Shown piece by piece: positions 1 through 6,799 of a stretch of 7,462 bases of DNA. The stretch's first letter is position 1, and the number at the start of each line of letters is the position of its first letter. This stretch comes from Candidatus Pacearchaeota archaeon. GTDB lineage: Archaea > Nanoarchaeota > Nanoarchaeia > Pacearchaeales > GW2011-AR1. The translations under genes were made by a program, and so were the position numbers. The DNA lies in contig NZAS01000154.1 in NCBI GenBank assembly GCA_002686195.1, positions 1-7,462 on the forward strand. Direction: 5' to 3'. Under the pieces are notes generated by a model. That model made no database searches, was not told the DNA's origin, and worked only from the letters and a program-made list of their open reading frames with translations.

Positions 1-23
1 AAAGTTTTTAATTTAATCATATC

Positions 24-1154
24 TTACGAATCAAATCTAACCGCGAAAGTTAATGCTAAATCTTTGTCATTTTTTACTGGATTTGATAATTTTCCAATTG
101 CAAGTAATTCGTTAGCATCGTTATAAAGTCCAATATTAGTTATATAAGTACCAAATTCTGAGTGGGTAGTGAATGCTTCATATGTTGTTCCAGGACTATA
201 AAACATTTGATAAGAACTTGTAGATGCCGGTAATAATAAATCCATAACACTATCGTAATCTGGATTTAATACATCATCATTTACAATATACTGTGCATTA
301 TTAGGAATTTTAATACTTCCACTACGACCTTCTATAATACTAGGGTTTGTAGTATAATTAAATTCATATTTATCTGTATTGCACATATATTCATATTCAT
401 AACTTGTATGTGTTGCTTGAAATTTAAGTGTAAAACCATCACTACTACCATATTGACCAGCCTGTGAACCACCTATACCTAAACTACAAGAATTATATAA
501 AGAACCAGTATCAGTAATTGCTATAATTCCATGTTCATAAAATACATTTCCTACTACACTTCCTGTTAATGGGCTGCCACCCGGTGTTCCAGCAGCAAAA
601 CTTGCAGAATAATTAAAATCATAAAGTTGTCCAAACCTATCATCTCTTAATTCAACTGTAGTATCACCGCTAGAATCTTCGAGAACAACGGAACCAGGTT
701 TTATCTCTTCACCATAAAATTCTCGTGGAATTGATATAATATTTGCTTTATTATGAAGTTGTCGTGGGTTTATAGTACCCCAATTTAATTCTGGTCTACC
801 ATGAGGCCATTTTCGAGTCCAATTTCCTGCAGTATATAATGGATATCTAGTATTTTTGGATCTTCGATTGGGTACATTATCATAATGATAATAAAGATGT
901 TTAGTTGAAAAATAGGTTGGAAGTTTATAAAATGTTCCTAAACTATATGGTTCTTTCCCATAGCTTTCAGAAATAGAATTATAAATACCATAACTTTGAG
1001 ATAGTGCTGAACCTGTTAAAAAACCATGAGTACTACCACTTATGGCTTCTATTGCATATATACCACTTCCACTATCTGTTTCATTGAATGTAAATTGTTT
1101 ATATGTTTTAAAAGGTCTTAACGATTTGTCATTTGAAGTTATATTCTTAAACAT
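24..1154 (-). CDS. Marine T4-like phage virion structural protein, divergent paralogue C (376 aa)
   Basis: Start ATG at 1154 has AAAGGA (1162-1167) seven bases upstream. The C-terminal portion is homologous to the two preceding genes: YEYMCNTDKYEFNYTTNPS (253-271) parallels their YYFC...QYNWSQNPS block, and TYITNIGLYNDANELLAIGK (336-355) is the shared C-terminal module. Further upstream, SIPREFYGEEIKPGSVVLED (141-160) and VELRDDRFGQLYD (167-179) match the position of their REK-DPGNWEL and LIDDSG blocks, and FYEHGIIAITDTGSLY (205-220) matches YPELGVIVLNA. The first 140 residues differ: SLRPFKTYKQFTFNETDSGS (11-30), then a Tyr/Ser-rich stretch and a basic Arg/Lys/Trp patch (95-120). I recall similar FKxYKxFTF starts in marine phage structural proteins. 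Probably a virion component at a different location of the same substructure. The small gap upstream holds a repeated 13-base motif. Confidence 0.92.
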   Translation of the reverse strand: MFKNITSNDKSLRPFKTYKQFTFNETDSGSGIYAIEAISGSTHGFLTGSALSQSYGIYNSISESYGKEPYSLGTFYKLPTYFSTKHLYYHYDNVPNRRSKNTRYPLYTAGNWTRKWPHGRPELNWGTINPRQLHNKANIISIPREFYGEEIKPGSVVLEDSSGDTTVELRDDRFGQLYDFNYSASFAAGTPGGSPLTGSVVGNVFYEHGIIAITDTGSLYNSCSLGIGGSQAGQYGSSDGFTLKFQATHTSYEYEYMCNTDKYEFNYTTNPSIIEGRSGSIKIPNNAQYIVNDDVLNPDYDSVMDLLLPASTSSYQMFYSPGTTYEAFTTHSEFGTYITNIGLYNDANELLAIGKLSNPVKNDKDLALTFAVRFDS

Positions 1155-1181
1155 TTGATTGTCCTTTAAAAATCCCTATAT

Positions 1182-1194
1182 ATTATAAATATAC
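1182..1194. promoter_or_regulatory. Repeated 13-base AT motif upstream of paralogue C
   Basis: This is identical to the 13-mer at 3638-3650. On the coding strand TATAAT occupies 1182-1187, about 15 bases upstream of the AAAGGA Shine-Dalgarno, so a promoter start with a short leader would be possible here. On the plus strand it holds TATAAATA (1184-1191). It sits in the 54-base gap between two structural genes. Confidence 0.35.
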
Positions 1195-1208
1195 GAGTTT
1201 TTTAAATT

Positions 1209-2516
1209 TTAATATTCAAGTTTAACTGTAAGCATTGCTTCTTTATTAAAATTTTTCAACAAAGGTTTACTTAACTTTGCAACTGCTAATAATTCATTAC
1301 CTTGATTATATAATCCTACTGTAGTTATATATGAATTTGGATCCTTAAAAAATCCAGTATTGACTATCTGACCGTTAGATGATGTAAAATATGATGGATT
1401 TTGACTCCAATTGTATTGATTATGATGAACTTTACAAAAGTAATAAGAAGTTTTTATTTGTTCTTCACGCCTTGCCGTAAAATAACCCGATCCACTAATT
1501 GAACTAAATAATTTACCGTGATTATATTGATTAGTAGAAGTACTTGTACCAAGATTAAATACAATTTGATCATGTACACTCCAACTAGAACCAGTTTCTG
1601 CAGTTAATATATTTGGATTTAAAATTAACATTCCTGTTTCTGGATAAAGTAAACCATAAGAACCACTACCAAGTGCAGCCGTTGTAGCTGCAGTGGTATG
1701 TACACCATTAGCAATTGAACCAGAAACTATCCAAAATTCTCTTTTGGAACTTCCTATTATTGGATTAGTAGAAGCACCACTATCATCTATGAGGTTAATC
1801 TTTGGATGTTCTTTAAATATATATGCTAACTCTCCAGGATTGGCTGCAGATCCAGTCGTTGTATCTGATGTCCATGCAGTATCAAGACTCATACTTACAT
1901 CACTTCCTATATTTGCAACAGTTAATGTAGTTTCTTTAACACTTCCACTTGATATAGTAACAGTACTACCTACTGATAATTCAGTAAGAAACTGAGTTCC
2001 ACTTCCTGAAACAAATGTAGCACCTTTTGAAGCTGTTACCTGTCCAGTTAATTGAGTTTTATGTCCACCTAAATGTAATTCCCAATTACCTGGATCTATC
2101 TTTTCTCTATACCTAGCACGATTAATATTTATTGAAAATGCATCATCACTATAATAATTTGTACCAGACTCTCCATGAAAATTAAATTTTGTAGATTGTG
2201 CTGGAAGTAAAACTTGTCTAAGTTGTGAATATATGGCTTTAGTAGGATTGGTTTCTCCTGCGGAAGTTCCACCTTCTGAACCAAGTCCTAGCCTATGACC
2301 ATACGATACTGAAAACTGAACATCTGTTGTTTGATCATTATTAGTATAAACATCCCAATAATATTTTCCAGTATTACCTGCTTGTACTGATCCAGTAAAA
2401 AAAGCTGCAAGAGATTCTGTTGCATACGACCACATAGATTCTGCTTGAGTTTTTATAACATTTTCTACCTTTTCTTTTGGTAGAAAGTTAGTATATGGAT
2501 CATTAAAATTAGACAT
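1209..2516 (-). CDS. Marine T4-like phage virion structural protein, paralogue B with inserted beta domain (435 aa)
   Basis: Start ATG at 2516 follows AGGAG (2522-2526) with five bases of spacing, 11 bases after the upstream stop. It is a close relative of the preceding 364-residue protein over nearly its full length: GSVQAGNTGKYYWDVY (42-57), VSYGHRLGLGS (70-80), NPTKAIYSQLR (90-100), ININRARYREKIDPGNWEL (129-147), INLIDDSGAS (240-249), GLLYPETGMLILNPN (288-302), TARREEQIKTSYYFC (347-361), QYNWSQNPSYFTSSNG (367-382) and SYITTVGLYNQGNELLAVAK (395-414). The difference is about 80 extra residues (roughly 157-237) carrying the pattern TGQVTASKGATFVSGSGTQF, then LSVGSTVTIS, TVANIGSDVSMSL. That pattern matches small beta modules common in phage structural proteins. 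Likely a virion component assembled with its two neighbours (inference). No catalytic residues are apparent. Confidence 0.93.
   Translation of the reverse strand: MSNFNDPYTNFLPKEKVENVIKTQAESMWSYATESLAAFFTGSVQAGNTGKYYWDVYTNNDQTTDVQFSVSYGHRLGLGSEGGTSAGETNPTKAIYSQLRQVLLPAQSTKFNFHGESGTNYYSDDAFSININRARYREKIDPGNWELHLGGHKTQLTGQVTASKGATFVSGSGTQFLTELSVGSTVTISSGSVKETTLTVANIGSDVSMSLDTAWTSDTTTGSAANPGELAYIFKEHPKINLIDDSGASTNPIIGSSKREFWIVSGSIANGVHTTAATTAALGSGSYGLLYPETGMLILNPNILTAETGSSWSVHDQIVFNLGTSTSTNQYNHGKLFSSISGSGYFTARREEQIKTSYYFCKVHHNQYNWSQNPSYFTSSNGQIVNTGFFKDPNSYITTVGLYNQGNELLAVAKLSKPLLKNFNKEAMLTVKLEY
1806..2048 (-). other. Inserted beta domain within paralogue B
   Basis: Codons for residues about 157-237 of the 435-residue protein have no counterpart in the 364-residue protein, where GNWELHLSG runs through a short linker directly to KLIDDSGA. 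The insert is Ser/Thr/Gly/Val rich with the order GATFVSGSGTQF, ELSVGSTVTIS, VANIGSDVSMSLDTAW. This resembles small modules with a TVTGSGTxF...VGDxIxI...SDTSLTL pattern that recur in phage structural proteins (family knowledge from memory). Boundaries are approximate, by eye. Confidence 0.7.
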
Positions 2517-2527
2517 TATATCTCCTA

Positions 2528-3622
2528 CTAAAAATCTAATCTGACTTTAATTACAGCTTCTCTATCTTGGGATTTTAATAATGGTTGGCTTAATTTTGCA
2601 ACTGCTAATAATTCATTGTTATCATTATAAAGACCAACAGTTGTAATATAAGATTTAGGATTCTGTATAAAAGTTGGGTTTGTAAGATTTCCATTTGAAC
2701 CTGTATAATATGTTGGATTTTGACTCCAATTATATTGACCTGATTCTACTCTACAAAAATAATGAGATGATTTTATTTGTTCTTCTCTACGAGCTTGAAA
2801 AAAGTTACCTCCTTCAATTGCTGTCCATAATGTTTGTGCACTATTATCATTTGAATCAGTAGACCTAGGTAACGATAGTCCAGTTGATGAACTAATTGCG
2901 TTTGCGTTTAATACAATAACACCCAGTTCTGGATAAAAATATCCATATGATCCAGCACTATCAATAGCAGTTTGAAGTACTGCAGTATGTGCTTCCGGTG
3001 TAACTGATGTTCCACTGCTTATTGAACCACTTACCACATTAAATACCCTTTGACTATCTCTAATTGTAGAATCTGCTGTTGCTCCACTATCATCAATTAA
3101 TTTTAATTTCTGACCCATGACGGATATACCCGATCCAAGTGTGCTACCACTCAAATGTAATTCCCAATTTCCTGGGTCCATCTTTTCTCTGTATCTTGCA
3201 CGATTAATATTTATTACCCAAATATCATCTGCCAAATAATTTGTTGAAGATTCACCATTTGCATTAAAATTAAATTGTGTATTACTATTAGGATTTTGTA
3301 TTGCAATATTTCTAAATTGAGAATATATTGCTTTAGTTGGATTGTTACCAACAGATGTTGAAAGTGAACCCTTACCATCCCTATGACCATAAGCAACTGC
3401 AAATTGAACTTCTCGTGTTGAATCAGTACCTGCTTTATCATATACATCATAATAATAGTTACCACTACTTCCACTTTGAACCGAACTTGTATAAAATCCA
3501 GTACTACTATCATTTAAATTTGTTACACCGTTTGACCAAAGTGGTGCAGAAACAGTACTAATAATATTAGTTCTTTTATCTTCTGGATTTAGGTCTGTAA
3601 AAAAATTACTTACACCTGACAT
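2528..3622 (-). CDS. Marine T4-like phage virion structural protein, paralogue A (364 aa)
   Basis: Start ATG at 3622 has AAAGGAG seven bases upstream. This is the compact member of three consecutive homologues. Conserved blocks, in order: SSVQSGSSGNYYYDVYDK (47-63), VQFAVAYGHRDGKGS (72-86), NPTKAIYSQFRNI (94-106), VININRARYREKMDPGNWEL (136-155), KLIDDSGA (174-181), SYGYFYPELGVIVLNA (225-240), FFQARREEQIKSSHYFC (274-290), QYNWSQNPTYYTGSNG (296-311) and SYITTVGLYNDNNELLAVAK (324-343). I recall this block order from proteins labelled virion structural in marine T4-like phages; which T4 part it corresponds to cannot be told from here. No enzymatic motif, signal peptide or membrane helix is seen. 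The stop is TAG, and the next gene's AGGAG begins just after it, so it is closely coupled with the 435-residue gene. Inferred to be a tail, baseplate or neck component. Confidence 0.93.
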   Translation of the reverse strand: MSGVSNFFTDLNPEDKRTNIISTVSAPLWSNGVTNLNDSSTGFYTSSVQSGSSGNYYYDVYDKAGTDSTREVQFAVAYGHRDGKGSLSTSVGNNPTKAIYSQFRNIAIQNPNSNTQFNFNANGESSTNYLADDIWVININRARYREKMDPGNWELHLSGSTLGSGISVMGQKLKLIDDSGATADSTIRDSQRVFNVVSGSISSGTSVTPEAHTAVLQTAIDSAGSYGYFYPELGVIVLNANAISSSTGLSLPRSTDSNDNSAQTLWTAIEGGNFFQARREEQIKSSHYFCRVESGQYNWSQNPTYYTGSNGNLTNPTFIQNPKSYITTVGLYNDNNELLAVAKLSQPLLKSQDREAVIKVRLDF

Positions 3623-3723
3623 TTTATATCTCCTTTAATTATAAATATACATAATTTTAATAAAACTTGAATAAAAACTTTTATTATCTAATATATAAAT
3701 ATCAAAAATTATATTTTTCATTA
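3623..3723. other. AT-only-like intergenic gap, largest in the window
   Basis: About 100 bases between the 86-residue gene and paralogue A, almost entirely A and T. It contains the Shine-Dalgarno AAAGGAG (3630-3636), the 13-base motif (3638-3650), a second plus-strand TATAAATA (3694-3701) and an all-AT inverted repeat AATAAAA/TTTTATT (3670-3685). The inverted repeat lacks GC pairs, so it is not a convincing terminator. This is the most likely place for a transcription boundary in the cluster. Confidence 0.5.
3638..3650. promoter_or_regulatory. Repeated 13-base AT motif upstream of paralogue A
   Basis: ATTATAAATATAC on the plus strand is identical to 1182-1194. It contains TATAAATA (3640-3647), the T4 late promoter consensus, but read opposite to the genes. 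On the coding strand it reads GTATATTTATAAT, with TATAAT at 3638-3643 abutting the AAAGGAG Shine-Dalgarno. That spacing is too tight for a simple promoter of this gene, so its role is uncertain. Confidence 0.35.
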
Positions 3724-3984
3724 TTAAAATGATGGTGGAGTGTAATACGGATTGATAGTATCACCTTCATAATATTCAAGAACTTCACCAGGTATTTCTC
3801 GTATAGTTAAAACTCTATCCCCTGGATTAACTATAATATTAATAAGCCAAGTTGATCCAGACTCTTTTCCTGTTATCCTTAATGTATTATATTTTATTCC
3901 TGTTACATCATTTGCTACAATACGAACAGCTCTACCTTCTAATAGTTTTGGTACTCCTAATCCCGTTTCATCATGTGTTGGCAT
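3724..3984 (-). CDS. Small hypothetical protein (86 aa) in the structural cluster
   Basis: I do not recognise this family. The start at 3984 is preceded by AGGAG (3994-3998) with about nine bases of spacing, and it begins 14 bases after the stop of the 923-residue gene, so it is probably translated from the same message. A closer ATG to the Shine-Dalgarno exists at 3991 but reads only six codons to a stop, so 3984 is chosen. The protein alternates hydrophobic and polar residues (RAVRIVANDV, STWLINIIVN, RVLTIREIPG), suggesting a small all-beta fold. It ends in an acidic, aromatic and proline-rich tail (EVLEYYEGDTINPYYTPPSF). There are no Cys, no transmembrane segment and no signal peptide. Being placed between fibre-like and structural genes, it could be a minor virion protein or a fibre-assembly partner; that is only positional inference. 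Confidence 0.8.
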   Translation of the reverse strand: MPTHDETGLGVPKLLEGRAVRIVANDVTGIKYNTLRITGKESGSTWLINIIVNPGDRVLTIREIPGEVLEYYEGDTINPYYTPPSF

Positions 3985-3998
3985 TTGTCATTTCTCCT

Positions 3999-6770
3999 TT
4001 ATTGTGGTTTTGTCCATTCGAATATAAGTTCTTGTCCATTTGTAGACTGTTGTGTCCAAATCCATGAAGAGTCTGCAAGTTCAGGTGCTATATGACCTTT
4101 CCAGGGATTTGTATCTTCAGCTATTCCTTTATTCACCCAAGCAGTACCTGTAGGTGAAACTATAGTCCAACCTACATCACCAGTTTTATATGTTTGTCCT
4201 TCGTGTGTAATCTTTGCTAATAATCCAGCAGGACCACCCGCGTTTCTTGCAACAACTTTAAGTTTATCATCACCTGAAAATAAACCAACATTCCAAGTTT
4301 GCATATGCCGCCACCTATAGGATTCTTGAGATTCATCAGTTTGACCAATTAACACTTCAACTCCAGATTCACCATCTATTCTATATAAATCATATTCGTT
4401 ATCTACTTGAAGTTGAATTATTAATGGATGTCCAGTAGTATAGTCTGACCAAGAAGAATACCCCTCTGGTACTGGATCATTTATTGCATTTCTATAAAAT
4501 CTTGCTCCAGTAAAAAATCTTGCTCCAGTAGTTGCCGAACCTCTACCATCTATATGGTTGTCATTGTCATCTAATAATGGATTTTGATATCCTAAATACC
4601 AATGTAATGTACCTTCATCAGCATTTGCAGAAGTAGTAAATTTTTGATATTTTCTTTCCCAAGTCAGAAGACCTTCCCAAGTACCAGAACTTACATGAGT
4701 TTCTATTACATTTCCAGCCCATGCACCAGTAGCACCACCATTCCAGTGTCCCAACGAACTATCCGCTCTCATATGAAAAATTCCACGACCACCATCCCAA
4801 GTACCAGCAAATGCAACCCAAACTTCTGCAATATAAGTTGTGCTAGGTTCTATGTTTTCTATAATTATTTCATAATGATTATTCAATTGACCGTTTTGAA
4901 CTAACATTCCTTCACCACCCATACCTTCATATGGTGAATTTGTAAAGAATTCAGCACCACCTGCTTCACTAACATAATTTGCAGAATATAAATTATTTGT
5001 ACCTGCAGATAATGTTAAATCTCCAGGTCCTGTACCTTTTACAAACCAACCTAACTCATCATCAATCATATTTACTAAATCATAATCACCACCAAAAACA
5101 TCACGCATATGCCAATCAAATCCCTGTTCACCAATTGCCCTAGCATTACTCTGTTGGGCAGTATTTAATGGCCAGGGTAATACATTTAATGAAAGTTGTC
5201 TATCAGGAACTAAAACATGAGCAATCCTACCTTGATATACATACCCATTTTGTTGTGCAAGACCTTGATAGGCTTCCCAATTTCGAACTGAGTATAAATT
5301 ATCTATTACATCTGCTCTATAATTTTGATATAATGGTGCTAATTTTCCATACCCATCAAAAACAGTATTAAAGTACTCAAGTTGCTTACCAGCCATCTCT
5401 GAAAAAACTACATATCCTGAAATTCCCTCCTTTGTATAAGTAGGTGATGTCTCCCCTTGTTGCCATCCTCCATTAAGACTATAAGTTTCTCCAACTATAT
5501 GGTTATATGAGTTTCCTGCAATAGAATCCACTCGATAATAATGATTTACATCATCAGAACTATAATATCTATGAAGTGGTGTTAATGGCCACCTCACATC
5601 ATCTGGTCTTACTTCCCAATTAGGATTTATTTCTCTTGGATACATATACCAATCTATATGTTGATATTTATGTCCAGTATTGGTGTTTTGGTAGTTTGTA
5701 ATTACAGAATTCTTTTCATTTTCATCCATAGTATAAAAATGATCACCACCACCCTGTACCTCCTCAAATCTATAAACGGGTGATGGATTATGATCAAAAT
5801 CATAATTAGGTACAGTAAAAGTAACAGTATTTGATGGATCACTTTCACCATACTCACTTACTACAGTAACATAAAATTCATAAGTTTGTCCTGGGTACAT
5901 AGGCTCTATTCCTAGTGGACCACCTCCTTGATCTCTCCACCAAGTAGCACCAGATCCAGGTGGATACTCATATGGATCTTGTCCTATAACAAACCAAGTC
6001 CAATGAACTTTTGGTATTGCTGATGTAGGGTCATTTTCTTCTTCTTCTGTTAGTATTGGTGATATATTCTCCGTTCTGGGTCCAAAAACTGGCATTCCAT
6101 TCATATATAATTGATAGTAACGAGTTGCTTCACCTCTTTCATCAGGTGTTCCTGTTTCAAATGTATCAAACCTTTCTAATTTATTACATTGTATTCCAAA
6201 AATTCCGTTTCGTAAAAACGCTGTATTATGTGTATATTCTTCAAAACCTTCCATTACACCATGAAATTCTGGATCTAGTTCTAATCCAGTTGGAGTTCTT
6301 GGTTTGAGCCATGGTTGTGTCATCTCTAAAGAATCATCAAATTCAAGAAGAAATTCATATTCTTCTTCATAATCTAATTGATTAGTATAAGGAATTACAT
6401 CAATAGAGTCATTCATACCAGTTAATATAATTGATGGTGGAATATTTGACATTACAAGTCCAGTAGGTGTGGCACGTTCATCAACATTATAATAAGTTAT
6501 ATCTTCATTCCTTGATATATCAATAGGTATTTGTTCTAAGACAGGCATATTTTCAATAACTCTACCTCTTAGATTGGGTTCTTGACTTTCATCCCATTGA
6601 GAATAATCTACTTCATCGTCACCACATGCAAATTTTGTAATTATATAAGGTTGTTGATTGCCATTTTCAACAGTTCCCAAATCTCCTGACATAGCGGCTG
6701 ATAAATAATCTCTGCCACGTTTAGTCAAATGGGCTGTTACTGTAACTGAAGTTTTATCAATAAATCCCAT
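3999..6770 (-). CDS. Large modular phage adhesin/fibre-like protein (923 aa) with several putative carbohydrate-binding domains
   Basis: Start ATG at 6770 has AGGAG (6777-6781) six bases upstream. Residues 1-85 are the anchoring module shared with the preceding gene (TKRGRDYLS, TKFACGDDEVDYSQWD, VIENMPVLEQIP). Residues about 157-321 resemble an FN3 fold with a long internal loop, ending GQTYEFYVTVVSEYGES then SNTVTFTVP. Residues 330-522 hold three DUF5648-like repeats: PVYRF with GDHFYT, PLHRY with NHYYR, and PLYQN with DNLYS, each followed by a YxxxGI-like strand. Residues about 574-762 look like a jelly-roll carbohydrate-binding module (TTYIAEVWVAFAG, KYQKFTT, ARFFTGARFY). Residues about 783-905 look galactose-binding-like (VDNEYDLYRIDG, DDKLKVVARN, GGPAGLLAKI, SSWIWT). 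No catalytic site, signal peptide or membrane segment is visible. Inferred role: host-surface recognition from the virion. An alternative is a head or baseplate decoration protein. Confidence 0.95.
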   Translation of the reverse strand: MGFIDKTSVTVTAHLTKRGRDYLSAAMSGDLGTVENGNQQPYIITKFACGDDEVDYSQWDESQEPNLRGRVIENMPVLEQIPIDISRNEDITYYNVDERATPTGLVMSNIPPSIILTGMNDSIDVIPYTNQLDYEEEYEFLLEFDDSLEMTQPWLKPRTPTGLELDPEFHGVMEGFEEYTHNTAFLRNGIFGIQCNKLERFDTFETGTPDERGEATRYYQLYMNGMPVFGPRTENISPILTEEEENDPTSAIPKVHWTWFVIGQDPYEYPPGSGATWWRDQGGGPLGIEPMYPGQTYEFYVTVVSEYGESDPSNTVTFTVPNYDFDHNPSPVYRFEEVQGGGDHFYTMDENEKNSVITNYQNTNTGHKYQHIDWYMYPREINPNWEVRPDDVRWPLTPLHRYYSSDDVNHYYRVDSIAGNSYNHIVGETYSLNGGWQQGETSPTYTKEGISGYVVFSEMAGKQLEYFNTVFDGYGKLAPLYQNYRADVIDNLYSVRNWEAYQGLAQQNGYVYQGRIAHVLVPDRQLSLNVLPWPLNTAQQSNARAIGEQGFDWHMRDVFGGDYDLVNMIDDELGWFVKGTGPGDLTLSAGTNNLYSANYVSEAGGAEFFTNSPYEGMGGEGMLVQNGQLNNHYEIIIENIEPSTTYIAEVWVAFAGTWDGGRGIFHMRADSSLGHWNGGATGAWAGNVIETHVSSGTWEGLLTWERKYQKFTTSANADEGTLHWYLGYQNPLLDDNDNHIDGRGSATTGARFFTGARFYRNAINDPVPEGYSSWSDYTTGHPLIIQLQVDNEYDLYRIDGESGVEVLIGQTDESQESYRWRHMQTWNVGLFSGDDKLKVVARNAGGPAGLLAKITHEGQTYKTGDVGWTIVSPTGTAWVNKGIAEDTNPWKGHIAPELADSSWIWTQQSTNGQELIFEWTKPQ
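4056..4424 (-). other. C-terminal galactose-binding-like domain in the 923-residue protein
   Basis: Residues about 783-905 follow the order seen in lectin-like beta-sandwich domains that bear a DNxYxLY-NG strand: VDNEYDLYRIDG (789-800), VLIGQT, YRWRHMQTWNVGLFSG (818-832), DKLKVVARNAGGPAGLLAKI (835-854), then GWTIVSPTGTAW and a closing DSSWIWT (900-906). The aromatic-rich surface and the GGPAGLLA signature suggest ligand binding at the distal end of a fibre. The fold call is from pattern memory. Confidence 0.6.
4485..5051 (-). other. Jelly-roll, CBM-like domain in the 923-residue protein
   Basis: Residues about 574-762 start with GWFVKGTGPGDLTLSAGTNN and include NHYEIIIENIEPSTTYIAEV (631-650), WVAFAGTWDGG, a WERKYQKFTTSANA strand (704-716) and TGARFFTGARFYRNA (748-762). 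This strand order (bound-residue loop, TTYxxxVWV strand, W-x-R-x-x-x-F-T strand, final G-x-R-F-Y strand) is typical of carbohydrate-binding beta sandwiches. No specific CBM family can be named by eye. Confidence 0.45.
5205..5783 (-). other. Three DUF5648-like repeats in the 923-residue protein
   Basis: Residues 330-522 contain three units starting with P-[VL]-[YH]-R/Q and then a GDHFYT-type tract: GDHFYT at 342-347, VNHYYR at 408-413 and IDNLYS at 489-494. Each is followed after 25-40 residues by a hydrophobic strand with the GI or GR pattern: HIDWYMY (371-377), KEGISGYVV (447-455) and YQGRIAHVL (512-520). The first repeat fits the DUF5648 pattern best and the third has lost the His. DUF5648 repeats are known mostly from secreted bacterial and fungal proteins; a sugar-binding role is suspected rather than shown. 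Confidence 0.65.
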
Positions 6771-6776
6771 ATTTTT

Positions 6777-6799
6777 CTCCTATTACATTTCCCCAGGAG
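6777..6799 (-). promoter_or_regulatory. Ribosome binding site of the 923-residue gene with possible sequestering hairpin
   Basis: The Shine-Dalgarno AGGAG lies at 6777-6781. On the same message, CTCCT at 6795-6799, inside the end of the upstream gene, can pair with it: five pairs plus one G-U, with an 11-base loop. A ribosome finishing the upstream gene would open this stem, giving translational coupling. The pairing is seen in sequence; its function is inference. Confidence 0.35.

Noticed and set aside
1..20. ATG at 18-20 (minus) that could begin another gene leaving the window leftwards (MIKLKT...)
   Set aside because: Only about six codons are visible and there is no AGGAG-like site before it, unlike the other genes here, so it cannot be supported.
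1693..1995. Plus-strand open frame of about 100 codons
   Set aside because: It lies wholly antisense to the conserved 435-residue structural protein, with no ribosome binding site or recognisable product.
3214..3513. Minus-strand open frame in another phase inside paralogue A
   Set aside because: It overlaps the conserved frame, which shows clear homology with its neighbours; its own product is low-complexity hydrophobic sequence.
3670..3685. Inverted repeat AATAAAA/TTTTATT as a terminator
   Set aside because: All A-T stem with a two-base central gap; in such AT-rich sequence this is expected by chance and would be unstable.
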